From Corallococcus interemptor (GTDB taxonomy: Bacteria > Myxococcota > Myxococcia > Myxococcales > Myxococcaceae): a stretch of DNA of 64,000 bases. The notes under the pieces are model-generated. The model worked only from the letters and a program-made list of their open reading frames with translations. It was not told the DNA's origin and made no database searches. The position numbers were made by a program, and so were the translations under genes. The stretch spans positions 1-64,000 of the forward strand of contig NZ_RAWM01000007.1 in assembly GCF_003668875.1 (NCBI RefSeq), written 5' to 3'. Shown in pieces: positions 9,095 through 18,249 of this stretch. Each line of letters begins with the position of its first letter. Positions within the stretch are counted from its first letter, which is position 1.

Positions 9095-10606
9095 ATGACC
9101 ATCAAGTTGCTCATCGCGGACGTCGACGGGACGCTGGTGACGAAGGACAAGGTCCTCACCTCGCGAACCCGCGAGGCCGTGGCGCGGCTGCGTGACAGCG
9201 GCATCCTGTTCACCCTCACGAGCGGGCGTCCGCCGCGTGGGATGGCCGGGCTGGTGGCCCCGCTGGGCCTCACCGCCCCCGTGGCCGCGTTCAACGGCGG
9301 CATCTACGTCAAGCCCGACCTGACGACGGTGCTGGCGCAGCGGCCCCTGCCTCCCGGCATCGCCAGCGACGCCGTCGACTTCATGCTCCAGGCGGGCCTG
9401 GATGTCTGGGTCTATCAGGGGGCGGGTTGGTTCCTGCGCGACCCCAATGCCTTCCGCGTGGCGCGCGAGCGGAGCACCATCGGGTTCGACCCGGCCGTCG
9501 TCGCGGACCTGCACGAGGTGCTCGACGCCGCCATCAAGATCGTCGGCGTGAGCGAGGACACGGAGAGGGTCGCGCGCTGCGAGGCGGAGCTCGCCGTGCG
9601 GCTGGGCGCGGACGCGTCCGCGGCGCGCTCGACGGCCTACTACCTGGACGTCACACACCCCGAGGCGAACAAGGGGATGGTCGTGCGTGAGGCCTCGCGC
9701 CTCCTTTCGCTTCCCCTGGAGGAGATCGCGGTCATCGGGGACATGGCCAACGACCTGCCCATGCTGAACACCGCCGGCCTGGGCATCGCCATGGGCAACG
9801 CCAGCGCCGAGGTTCAGCGCTCCGCGCGCCATGTCACCCGCACCAACGAGGAGGACGGGTTCGCCCACGCGGTGGACGCCTTCCTCCTGGGCCAGCCGCC
9901 TCTGGCACGCACGAAGCTGGGACTCCCGCCGCGCGCGCGCGCCTGCCTCTTCAGCGTGGACGGCGTCCTCACCCAGACCGCCAGCCTGCATGCCAGGGCC
10001 TGGAAGCAGCTGTGCGACTACTACCTGCGGCAGCGCGCGCGGTCCTCGGGGCAGCCCTTCATCCCCTTCGACCTGGTGCGCGACTACAGCCGCTGCTTCG
10101 ATGGCAGGCCCTCCCTGGAAGGCATCCACGCGTTCCTCGACGCCCGCGGCATCGCGCTGCCGGAGAGCACGGTCCACGCCTTGAACGACCGCAAGGGAGA
10201 GGTCCTGCTGGAGCTGCTGCGGCAGGAGCGCGTGGAGACGTATGAGGGAGCGGTCCGCTACGTCCAGGCGGCGCGCGCGGAGGGACTCCGGACCGCGGCC
10301 GTCTCCGCCAGCAGGCACGGCGTGGAGATGCTCCGGTCGGCGGGCATCGCGGACCTCTTCGACGCGCGGATTGAAGCCACGCCGCCCCCGGAGCTCCACC
10401 TCGCGGCGGCGCGGGCGCTCGGCGTCACCTGCGACGAGGCGGTCCTCTTCGAGGACACCCCCGAGGGCGTCGCGGCTGGCCGGGCGGCCCACTTCGCGTA
10501 TGTCATTGGCGTGGACCGGCCAGGCCAGCCCTCCGGACTGCGCCGCCACGGCGCGGACCTGGAGGTGACGGACCCCGCCGCCCTCCTCAGTACCTTTCCG
10601 GGATGA
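9095..10606 (+). CDS. Tandem HAD protein: Cof-type phosphatase plus degenerate beta-phosphoglucomutase-like domain
   Basis: 503 residues, about twice a single HAD enzyme. Residues 1-275 form a Cof/HAD-IIB phosphatase with intact motif I DVDGTL, motif II TSGRP and the GDMANDLPM metal motif. Residues 285-503 resemble the beta-phosphoglucomutase/HAD-IA group (motif IV FEDTPEGVAAGRA). In that half motif I reads FSVDGVLT, so the nucleophilic Asp is Ser, and the usual motif-III Lys is not evident around TPPPELHLAAA. The second half may therefore be regulatory or structural. The start is supported by GGAGG about 6 bp upstream. The 3' end overlaps ppk2 by 20 bp, convergently. Confidence 0.82.
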   Translation: MTIKLLIADVDGTLVTKDKVLTSRTREAVARLRDSGILFTLTSGRPPRGMAGLVAPLGLTAPVAAFNGGIYVKPDLTTVLAQRPLPPGIASDAVDFMLQAGLDVWVYQGAGWFLRDPNAFRVARERSTIGFDPAVVADLHEVLDAAIKIVGVSEDTERVARCEAELAVRLGADASAARSTAYYLDVTHPEANKGMVVREASRLLSLPLEEIAVIGDMANDLPMLNTAGLGIAMGNASAEVQRSARHVTRTNEEDGFAHAVDAFLLGQPPLARTKLGLPPRARACLFSVDGVLTQTASLHARAWKQLCDYYLRQRARSSGQPFIPFDLVRDYSRCFDGRPSLEGIHAFLDARGIALPESTVHALNDRKGEVLLELLRQERVETYEGAVRYVQAARAEGLRTAAVSASRHGVEMLRSAGIADLFDARIEATPPPELHLAAARALGVTCDEAVLFEDTPEGVAAGRAAHFAYVIGVDRPGQPSGLRRHGADLEVTDPAALLSTFPG

Positions 10607-11393
10607 AGTGCTTGCCCTGAAGGGACGCCTCGTCGTCGTACGCGCCCTTCTTGGAGCGGGGAGGCAGCTTCACCTTGGGGCGCTTCACGCGCCGATGGGG
10701 AATCTTCTCCAGCAGGAAGCGGATGCAGTTGAGCCGCGCCTTCTTCTTGTTGTCGGAGCGCAGGATGTACCAGGGGGCGTACGGCGTGTCCGTCGCGGCC
10801 AGCATCTGATCCCTCGCCTGGGAGTAGTCGTACCAGCGCGTCCAGGACTTGAGGTCCATGGGGCTGAGCTTCCACTGCCGCAAGGGGTCGTCGATGCGCG
10901 CCGCGAACCGCCGCGCCTGCTCCGCCTTGCCGACCTCCAGCCAGATCTTCAGCAGGAGGATTCCGCTTTCGACCATGTACTTCTCGAAGACGGGACAGCC
11001 GATGAGGAAGCGCTCGTGCTCCTCGGGCGTGCAGAAGCCCATCACCGGCTCCACGCCGGCCCGGTTGTACCAGCTGCGATCGAAGATCACGATTTCCCCC
11101 GCCGCGGGAAAATGCGGCACGTACCGCTGCAGGTACATCTGGGATTTCTCCCGGCTGGAAGGCGCCGGGAGGGCCACCACGCGGAACACCCGGGGACTGA
11201 CCCGCTCGGTGATGGCGCGAATCGTTCCGCCCTTCCCCGCCGCGTCCCGGCCTTCGAACACGACAATGACACGCATCTGCTCCTGCTTGACCCACTCCTG
11301 GAGCTGGCAGAGCTCGGATTGGAGCTTGCGCAGCTCCTTTTCATAGGCCTTGCGCTTCAGGGGCTCCGAGTGCGTGTCCTGTGCCATGGACAT
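10587..11393 (-). CDS. ppk2: Polyphosphate kinase 2 (PPK2) family protein
   Basis: 268 residues with the PPK2 core: Walker A GRDAAGKGG at about 48-56, the lid region TERVSPR, and Walker B-like VIFDRSWYNRAGVE. The short single-domain form phosphorylates nucleotides with polyphosphate or makes polyphosphate from NTP. The frame remains open far upstream, but family-like sequence starts at MSMAQDTHSEP; neither nearby ATG (11393 or 11387) has a strong ribosome-binding site. It is convergent with the double-HAD gene. Nucleotide preference cannot be read reliably. Confidence 0.92.
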   Translation of the reverse strand: MSMAQDTHSEPLKRKAYEKELRKLQSELCQLQEWVKQEQMRVIVVFEGRDAAGKGGTIRAITERVSPRVFRVVALPAPSSREKSQMYLQRYVPHFPAAGEIVIFDRSWYNRAGVEPVMGFCTPEEHERFLIGCPVFEKYMVESGILLLKIWLEVGKAEQARRFAARIDDPLRQWKLSPMDLKSWTRWYDYSQARDQMLAATDTPYAPWYILRSDNKKKARLNCIRFLLEKIPHRRVKRPKVKLPPRSKKGAYDDEASLQGKHFIPERY

Positions 11394-11577
11394 AGGGTTG
11401 CTACCGGATGCGGCAGGTGACAGCCCTTCTGCCCCCGGGTCCGTGTCTGGCTTGGGCCAGCGGACATCCGGCACTGCCCTCCAGGGCATTTGGACGCGTC
11501 TCACTTCCGCGCGGCGCCCCCCGTGTTGAATCTCCGCCCCCATCGAGGTGTCGCGGATGCGGGGGACGGACAACGCC

Positions 11578-13170
11578 ATGCAGGGGATGAAGCCAGGATT
11601 GCCATCCTTCGTCGGCGCCGTGCCGCTGCTCGGCGCCCTGTCCGTGCTCTCCGGATGCGCGGTGGGCCCGAACTTCACGAAGCCCCAGGCGGAGATCGCC
11701 AGGGAATGGCACACCCAGGGGGATCCGCGCCTGTCGACGCAGGCCGAGGTGGACACCCGGTGGTGGAGGTCGTTCGGAGACCCCTCGCTCGACCGACTCG
11801 TCGAGCTCGCGGCCCGGCAGAACCTGCCGCTCCAGATTTCAGGGCTGCGCATCGTTGAAGCGCGCGCCCAGCTGGCCATCCTCACCGGCCGGCAGTATCC
11901 GCAGGCCCAGGCCCTGGTCGGCAGCGCCGCCGCGGTGGGGCGCAGTGAGAACTCCGCCGCGGCCAACCCCGTCGACTTCGACCTGGGCGCCATCGACCGG
12001 CACTTCCTGGAGTACCAACTGGGCTTCGACGCCATCTGGGAGGTGGACTTCTGGGGCAAGTACCGGCGGGGCGTGGAGTCGGGCACCGCGGGCCTGCTCG
12101 CGTCCGTGGCGGACTACCAGTCCTCGCTCGTGTCGCTCACCGCGGAGGTCGCGCGGACCTACGTCCTCATCCGCACCTTCGAGGTGCTCATCGAGCAGGC
12201 GCAGGAGAACGTGCGGCTCCAGGAGGAGGGATTCCGGATCGCCGAGGCGCGCTTCACCAACGGCGCCACCTCCGAGCTGGACATGACGCAGGCCGCGACC
12301 CTGCTGGAGAGCACCCGGGCCACCATCCCGCAGCTGGAGGCCGGGCTGGACCAGGCGCGCAACGCCATGAGCACGCTCTTGGGCCAGCCCACGGGCCAGG
12401 TGGAGGCGCTGCTGGCGGGCCCCAAGCGCATTCCGGTGGCGCCCGCGACGGTGGCCGTGGGCATGCCCGCGGAGATTTTGCGGCGGCGCCCGGACGTCCG
12501 CAGCGCGGAGCTGTACGCCGCCGCGCAGTGCGCCCGGATCGGCATCGCGGAGGCGGAGCTGTATCCCAGCTTCTCCCTCTTCGGGACGATTGGACTCCAG
12601 GCGAGCACCAGCGCCGGTGCGTCCGGCAACCTCTTCTCCCTGGGCAGCCTCTTCTATTCCGTGGGCCCGCGCATCGTCTTTCCCTTCCTCAACTACGGCC
12701 GCCTGAAGAACGGGGTGCGTGTGGAGGACGCGCGGTTCCAGCAGCTGCTCGTCAACTACCGCAACACGGTGCTCAAGGCGGGCCAGGAGGTGGAGGACGC
12801 CCTGACGGGCTTCATCCACGCCCAGCAGACCCTGGCCTTCCAGCAGGCCGCCGTGAAGGCCGCGCAGCGGTCGGTGGGGCTCGCGCTGGTGCAGTACCGC
12901 GAAGGCGCCGTGGACTACCAGCGCGTGCTGGACGCGCAGCGCTCGCTGCTGGAACAGCAGAACAACCAGGCCCAGACGAGCTCCTCCATCGCCACCCACC
13001 TGGTCGCCCTCTACAAGGCGCTGGGTGGCGGCTGGGAGGTCCGCCGCAATCAGCCTGTCGTCCCGGAGCCGATGCAAGCCGAGATGGAGCAGCGGACCCA
13101 CTGGGGCGACATGCTGTCCAAGCCGCGGACACAAGAAACCAAGACGGTCTCGCAACCCGTCAAGCCATAG
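11578..13170 (+). CDS. Outer-membrane efflux lipoprotein (NodT/TolC family)
   Basis: About 530 residues with a lipoprotein signal ending VLSGC (Cys27), the family opening CAVGPNFTKP, and the two-fold helical repeat of RND/ABC outer-membrane factors (for example PAEILRRRPDVRSAE). Such trimers form the outer-membrane channel of tripartite pumps. ATG 11578 is preferred with a G-rich tract upstream; ATG 11548 and 11587 are alternatives. It is the first gene of a four-gene efflux operon; the adaptor gene begins 10 bp after its stop. Confidence 0.9.
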   Translation: MQGMKPGLPSFVGAVPLLGALSVLSGCAVGPNFTKPQAEIAREWHTQGDPRLSTQAEVDTRWWRSFGDPSLDRLVELAARQNLPLQISGLRIVEARAQLAILTGRQYPQAQALVGSAAAVGRSENSAAANPVDFDLGAIDRHFLEYQLGFDAIWEVDFWGKYRRGVESGTAGLLASVADYQSSLVSLTAEVARTYVLIRTFEVLIEQAQENVRLQEEGFRIAEARFTNGATSELDMTQAATLLESTRATIPQLEAGLDQARNAMSTLLGQPTGQVEALLAGPKRIPVAPATVAVGMPAEILRRRPDVRSAELYAAAQCARIGIAEAELYPSFSLFGTIGLQASTSAGASGNLFSLGSLFYSVGPRIVFPFLNYGRLKNGVRVEDARFQQLLVNYRNTVLKAGQEVEDALTGFIHAQQTLAFQQAAVKAAQRSVGLALVQYREGAVDYQRVLDAQRSLLEQQNNQAQTSSSIATHLVALYKALGGGWEVRRNQPVVPEPMQAEMEQRTHWGDMLSKPRTQETKTVSQPVKP

Positions 13171-13180
13171 AGAGTCCGCC

Positions 13181-14191
13181 ATGCCCTGGAAGCCGAAAGG
13201 GAAAACCAAGTGGATCATCGGGCTGGTCGCCCTCGCCGTCGTCGCGTTCATCGGCTTCCGGTACTGGAAGGGGAAGAAGTCCGCGCTGCCGGAGGGCATC
13301 GTCTCGGGGAACGGCCGCATCGAGGCGAAGCTCGCGGACGTCGCCGCCAAGGAGCCCCTGCGGGTGAGGGAGATCCTCGTCAACGAAGGCGACCTCGTCC
13401 GGCCAGGACAGGTGGTCGTGCGGCTGGACACCACCACGCTGGAGTCCAGCCTGGCGGAGGCCAACGCGAACGTCGCGGCCACGCAGGAGAAGCTGGCGGT
13501 GGCCCAGGCGGGCATCGTCCGGCAGAAGAGTGAGATCCAGCTCGCCACCATCGAGGTCGATCGCGCCCGGAGGCTGGTGGCGCGAGGCGCCGGCTCGCAG
13601 CGGGACCTGGACGTCCGGGAGAGCGAGCTGAAGACCACCCGGGCCAGCCTGGCGGAGGCCGAGGCCACGCTGAAGACCTCGCAGGAGGAGATTGAGGTCG
13701 CGCGGGCCAGCGCGGCGACCATCCAGACGCGCATCAACGACGCGACGCTCCGGTCTCCGGTGACGGGGCGGGTGCTCTACCGCCTCGCGGAGCCCGGCGA
13801 GGTGCTCGCCCCCGGCGGACCGGCGCTGACGATTCTGAACCTGGAGGACGTCTACATGGAGATCTTCCTCCCCGCGAACGAGGCCTCGCGCATCCGGATT
13901 GGCGCCGAGGCGCGCCTCACCGCCGACTTCGAGCCCGACCGCTCCGTGCCCGGCTACGTGTCCTTCGTGTCACCGGAAGCGCAGTTCACGCCCAAGCAGG
14001 TGGAGACGAAGAGCGAGCGGGAGAAGCTGGTGTTCCGCGTGAAGCTCCAGGTCCCCCGGGAGCTGGCCGGCCGCTACGTCGAGCGCATCAAGACGGGCAT
14101 CCGCGGCGTTGGCTACGTCAAGGTGGACCCCAACGCGGCGTGGCCGTCCCGGCTCCAGAACGTCATCACGGCGGAAGCCGAACCCCACTAG
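13181..14191 (+). CDS. HlyD-family periplasmic adaptor (YhiI-like)
   Basis: 336 residues: one N-terminal membrane anchor (about 10-27), a biotinyl-lipoyl-like half-site VREILVNEGDLVRPGQVVVRLD, a long coiled-coil hairpin (about 85-190), the second half-site SPVTGRVLYRLAEPGEVL, and a beta-barrel domain. It bridges the inner-membrane ABC parts and the outer-membrane factor encoded just upstream. Gene order adaptor, RbbA-like ATPase, ABC-2 permease matches the E. coli yhiI-rbbA-yhhJ set. Confidence 0.92.
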   Translation: MPWKPKGKTKWIIGLVALAVVAFIGFRYWKGKKSALPEGIVSGNGRIEAKLADVAAKEPLRVREILVNEGDLVRPGQVVVRLDTTTLESSLAEANANVAATQEKLAVAQAGIVRQKSEIQLATIEVDRARRLVARGAGSQRDLDVRESELKTTRASLAEAEATLKTSQEEIEVARASAATIQTRINDATLRSPVTGRVLYRLAEPGEVLAPGGPALTILNLEDVYMEIFLPANEASRIRIGAEARLTADFEPDRSVPGYVSFVSPEAQFTPKQVETKSEREKLVFRVKLQVPRELAGRYVERIKTGIRGVGYVKVDPNAAWPSRLQNVITAEAEPH

Positions 14192-14217
14192 CTGCAAAGA
14201 CCCGGGAGGGCCTGGCC

Positions 14218-17022
14218 ATGGTCTCATCCGCGTCTCCAGCATCGCCCGCCGGCGCTTCCGGCGGGCGCGTGGTCTCCATCCAGAACGTGGTCCACCGCTA
14301 CGGCAAGGCCGTCGCGCTCGACGGCCTGTCGCTGGACGTCCCCAGCGGCATCCGGGTGGGCATCGTGGGCCCTGACGGCGTGGGCAAGTCCACGCTGATG
14401 GCGCTGGTGGCGGGCGCCAAGAAGCTGCAGCAGGGCCGGGTCCTGGTCCTGGACGGAGACATCGCGGAGGCGCGGCACCGGCGCGACGTGGGCCCGCGCA
14501 TCGCGTACATGCCGCAGGGCCTGGGCAAGAACCTCTACCTGGAGCTCAGCGTCTACGACAACGTGGACTTCATGGCCCGCCTCTTCGGGCTGTCCCCGGA
14601 GGAGCGCAAGGCGCGCGTCCCGCAGCTCTTGGAGGCCACGGGGCTGGGCAGGTTCGCGGCGCGCCCCGCGGGCAAGCTCTCCGGCGGCATGAAGCAGAAG
14701 GTGGGGCTGTGCGGCGCGCTGGTGCACGACCCGGACCTGCTCATCCTCGACGAGCCCACCACCGGCGTGGATCCGCTCTCCCGGCGGCAGTTCTGGACCC
14801 TCATCGAGGACATCCGCGCCGGGCGCCCCGGCATGAGCGTCATCATCTCCACGGCCTACATGGACGAGGCCCAGCAGTGGGACTGGATCGTCGCCATGGA
14901 CGCGGGGCGCGTGCTGGCCACGGGGTCGCCCGCGGAGCTGATGCGGCGCACGGGCACCCACGACCTGGAGAAGTGCTTCATCGCGCTCCTGCCGGAAGAG
15001 AAGCGCCGGGGCCACAAGGAGATCACCATCCCGCCCCGCGTGGCGGGCAACGCGGAGCTGGCCATCGAGGCGCACGGGCTGACCCGCCGCTTCGGGACCT
15101 TCACCGCCGTGGACCACGTCACCCTGAACATCGAACGCGGGGAAATCTTCGGCTTCCTCGGGTCCAACGGCTGCGGCAAGTCCACGACCATGAAGATGCT
15201 GACCGGCCTGCTGCCGCCCACGGAAGGGACGGCGAAGCTCTTCGGCAGCGCCGTGGACGCGGGCAGCATGGAGGTGCGCAAGAACCTGGGCTACATGACG
15301 CAGGCGTTCTCGCTCTACGGCGAGCTGAGCGTGAATGAGAACCTGGTCCTGCACGCCCGGCTCTATCACCTGCCCCCGGACAAGGCGAAGGCGCGCATCG
15401 AGGAGCTGGTGGAGCGGTTCGGGCTGACCGCGCACCTGGACGCGCCGGCCGGGGACCTGCCCATGGGCCTGCGCCAGCGGCTGTCGCTGGCCGTCGCCGT
15501 GCTGCACGGACCGCAGATCCTCATCCTGGACGAGCCCACGTCGGGCGTGGACCCGGTGGCCCGGGACAGCTTCTGGGAGCTGCTCATCGACCTGTCGCGC
15601 AAGCAGGGCGTCACCATCTTCGTGACAACGCACTTCATGAACGAGGGCATGCGCTGCGACCGCATCTCCCTCATGAACGCGGGCCGGGTGCTGGCGGCGG
15701 ACACCCCCCAGAAGCTCATCGAGTCCCGGAACGCGGACAGCCTGGAGACGGCCTTCATCGGCTACATGGAGGACGCCATCGCGGAGAAGGAGCGCGCCGA
15801 GGGCAAGGCCACGGCGGCCACTCCCGCTCCCGCTCCCCAGGCGCCACCGCCCCCGTCTCCTGGCGAGCCCCGGGTGGAGCGGGCCGGACTCAAGCTGCGC
15901 GTTGGCCGGCTGATGGCGTATGCCGCCAACGAGGCCAATCAAATCCTCCGCGACAAGGTCCGGCTGGCGTTCGCGTTCATCGGCTCGGCGGTGTTGATGC
16001 TCGTCTTCGGCTTCGGCATCACGACCGACGTCGAGAACATCCGCTATGCCGCGCTGGACCTGGACCAGACGCCGGAGAGCCGCGCGTACCTGGAGCAGTT
16101 CAGCGCGGCGCAGCCCTACTTCGCCCCCACGCAGCCCGCCCGGTCCGCGGACGAGGCGCTGCGCCGGCTCCAGTCCGACGACGTCTCGGTGGTGATGGAG
16201 ATTCCGCCCCGCTTCGGCCTGGACTTCCGCCGGGGCTCCGGCCCGGAGGTGCTGGCGCAGGTGGACGGCGCCATGACCTTCCGTGGCGACACCGTGGAGC
16301 AATACGTCCAGGGGGTCCACAACCGGATGCTGCGGGACCCCGCGAGCGGCTTCCAGTCCGCCAGGGCTCAGCAAGACACGGCCAACATCGAGGAGCGCTA
16401 CCTCTACAACCCCACCTTCCAGAGCATCTACTCCATCGTGCCGAGCGTCCCGGCGCTGCTGTTGCTGCTCATCCCGGCCATCCTCATGACGGTCAGCATC
16501 GTGCGTGAGAAGGAGCTGGGGTCCATCATCAACTTCTACGTCACGCCCACGGGAAGGCTGGAGTACCTGCTTGGAAAGCAGCTGCCCTACGTCGCCATCG
16601 GGATGGCCAACTTCTTCATCCTGACCGCGCTGTCGCTGGTCGTCTTCGGCGTCCCCATCAAGGGCAGCTTCCTGACGCTGGTGGTCTGCGCGCTGTTCTA
16701 CGTCATGGCGACGACCGGCATCGGGATGGTGACGTCCACGTTCACCGGCAGCCAGGTCGCGGCCGTCTTCGTCACGGCCATCCTGACCATCGTGCCGACC
16801 ATCCAGTTCTCCGGCCTCTTGCAGCCGGTCTCCACGCTCCAGGGCGGAGCCAAGCTCGTCGGCTCCATCTGGCCGGCCACCTATTACATGCACGCCAGCC
16901 TGGGCGCCTTCACCAAGGGGCTGGGAGCGGGCCTCATCCTGAGGGACGTCGCCTTCATGGCCGTGTGCGTGCCCCTCCTTCTGGCCATCAGCGTCGTCGG
17001 CCTGAGAAAGCAGGAGAAATAG
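14218..17022 (+). CDS. rbbA: RbbA-like ABC protein: two ATPase domains fused to an ABC-2 permease
   Basis: 934 residues. The first ATPase has Walker A GPDGVGKST, signature LSGGMKQ and Walker B LLILDEPT. The second (from about residue 280) has GSNGCGKST, a degenerate signature LPMGLRQ and ILILDEPT. After a Pro/Ala linker (about 545-560) comes a C-terminal ABC-2 permease with six predicted helices. This layout and its neighbours match E. coli RbbA/YhiH, described as a ribosome-associated ATPase/transporter; here, with an outer-membrane factor and adaptor, export is the simplest role. ATG follows a GGGAGGG tract by about 7 bp. Confidence 0.9.
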   Translation: MVSSASPASPAGASGGRVVSIQNVVHRYGKAVALDGLSLDVPSGIRVGIVGPDGVGKSTLMALVAGAKKLQQGRVLVLDGDIAEARHRRDVGPRIAYMPQGLGKNLYLELSVYDNVDFMARLFGLSPEERKARVPQLLEATGLGRFAARPAGKLSGGMKQKVGLCGALVHDPDLLILDEPTTGVDPLSRRQFWTLIEDIRAGRPGMSVIISTAYMDEAQQWDWIVAMDAGRVLATGSPAELMRRTGTHDLEKCFIALLPEEKRRGHKEITIPPRVAGNAELAIEAHGLTRRFGTFTAVDHVTLNIERGEIFGFLGSNGCGKSTTMKMLTGLLPPTEGTAKLFGSAVDAGSMEVRKNLGYMTQAFSLYGELSVNENLVLHARLYHLPPDKAKARIEELVERFGLTAHLDAPAGDLPMGLRQRLSLAVAVLHGPQILILDEPTSGVDPVARDSFWELLIDLSRKQGVTIFVTTHFMNEGMRCDRISLMNAGRVLAADTPQKLIESRNADSLETAFIGYMEDAIAEKERAEGKATAATPAPAPQAPPPPSPGEPRVERAGLKLRVGRLMAYAANEANQILRDKVRLAFAFIGSAVLMLVFGFGITTDVENIRYAALDLDQTPESRAYLEQFSAAQPYFAPTQPARSADEALRRLQSDDVSVVMEIPPRFGLDFRRGSGPEVLAQVDGAMTFRGDTVEQYVQGVHNRMLRDPASGFQSARAQQDTANIEERYLYNPTFQSIYSIVPSVPALLLLLIPAILMTVSIVREKELGSIINFYVTPTGRLEYLLGKQLPYVAIGMANFFILTALSLVVFGVPIKGSFLTLVVCALFYVMATTGIGMVTSTFTGSQVAAVFVTAILTIVPTIQFSGLLQPVSTLQGGAKLVGSIWPATYYMHASLGAFTKGLGAGLILRDVAFMAVCVPLLLAISVVGLRKQEK

Positions 17023-17024
17023 CA

Positions 17025-18149
17025 GTGAACTCGCTGCTGAACATCCTGTGGCTCGGGCTCAAGGAGATCCGCAGCCTGCTCAGCGACGCGGTCCTGGTCG
17101 TGTTCGTCGTCTATGCCTTCACCCTGGCCATCTACGTCCAGGCGACGGGCACCTCCAGCGAGGTGAACAACGCCTCCATCGCCTTCGTCGACGAGGACGG
17201 GTCCGCGCTGTCCAAGGAACTGCTCAACGCGTTCTACCCGCCGCGCTTCATGTCGCCGGAGATCATCAACGCGGATGACATCCAGCCGGACATGGACCGG
17301 GGCCGGTTCATGTTCGTCGTGGTGATTCCGCCCCGCTTCGAGCACGACCTGCGCGCGGGCCGCACCCCGGACATCCAGGTCAACATCGACGCGACGGCCA
17401 TGCAGCAGGCGGGCATCGGCTCCGGCTACATCAAGAACATCATCAACGACCGCATCTCCTCTTTCATGAGGCGCACGGAGGCGACGGGCCCCAAGCCCGT
17501 CAACCTGGTCGTCCGCAAGCTCTTCAACCCCAACGGGGTGTCGTCCTGGTTCAAGAGCGTGGTGGCCATCATCAATCAAATCACCCTGCTGACGGTGGTC
17601 CTCACGGGCGCCGCGGTCATCCGCGAGCGCGAGCACGGCACGCTGGAGCACCTGCTGGTGATGCCGCTGACCTCGTTTGAGATCGCCATGGCGAAGGTCT
17701 GGGCCAACAGCCTGGTCATCCTCGTGGCCACCGGGGCCTCGCTGTTCCTGGTGGTGCACCTGGTGCTGAAGGTGCCCTTCGCCGGTTCGGTGGTGCTGTG
17801 GTTCGTGGGCGTCGTGCTCTACCTGTTCTTCGCCACGGCGCTCGGCATCTTCCTGGGGACCATCTCCCGTTCGATGGCGCAGTTCGCGCTGCTCATCATC
17901 CTGGTGGTCCTGGTGCTGATGCTGCTGTCGGGCGGCAGCACGCCGGTGGAGAGCCAGCCGAAGTGGCTGCAGTACCTCACGTACCTCCTGCCGGCCCGGC
18001 ACTTCGTCAGCTTCTCGCAGGTCATCATCTACCGGGGCGGAGGGCTGTGGGCCGTCTGGCGCCAGTTCCTGATGGTGGCCGCGATAGGCGTGGGGTTCTT
18101 CGTCTACAGCCTGGCGCTGTTCCGGAAGTCCATCGCGGTGAGCAAGTAG
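17025..18149 (+). CDS. ABC-2 type permease (YhhJ-like)
   Basis: 374 residues with one N-terminal helix, a large periplasmic domain (about 45-175) and five further helices toward the C terminus (motifs REREHGTLEHLLVMPL and QYLTYLLPARHFV), typical of ABC-2 permeases such as YhhJ/YbhR. The start is GTG 17025, two bases after the RbbA stop, with AGGAG 8 bp upstream, which points to translational coupling. It probably pairs with the permease half of the RbbA-like protein. Confidence 0.9.
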   Translation: MNSLLNILWLGLKEIRSLLSDAVLVVFVVYAFTLAIYVQATGTSSEVNNASIAFVDEDGSALSKELLNAFYPPRFMSPEIINADDIQPDMDRGRFMFVVVIPPRFEHDLRAGRTPDIQVNIDATAMQQAGIGSGYIKNIINDRISSFMRRTEATGPKPVNLVVRKLFNPNGVSSWFKSVVAIINQITLLTVVLTGAAVIREREHGTLEHLLVMPLTSFEIAMAKVWANSLVILVATGASLFLVVHLVLKVPFAGSVVLWFVGVVLYLFFATALGIFLGTISRSMAQFALLIILVVLVLMLLSGGSTPVESQPKWLQYLTYLLPARHFVSFSQVIIYRGGGLWAVWRQFLMVAAIGVGFFVYSLALFRKSIAVSK

Positions 18150-18249
18150 GCCCCGGGCGCGTTCGAGGCGGCGGGGGCCTTCCCCCCTGCTCGCTTCGCA
18201 TTGGACCCAGGTCCATGTTCCCCGTTTTCGCGATGCTTAGCGTCAGGGC

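Noticed and set aside
11394-12086. N-terminal extension of ppk2
   Set aside because: Overlaps the efflux-channel gene and lacks PPK2-like sequence.
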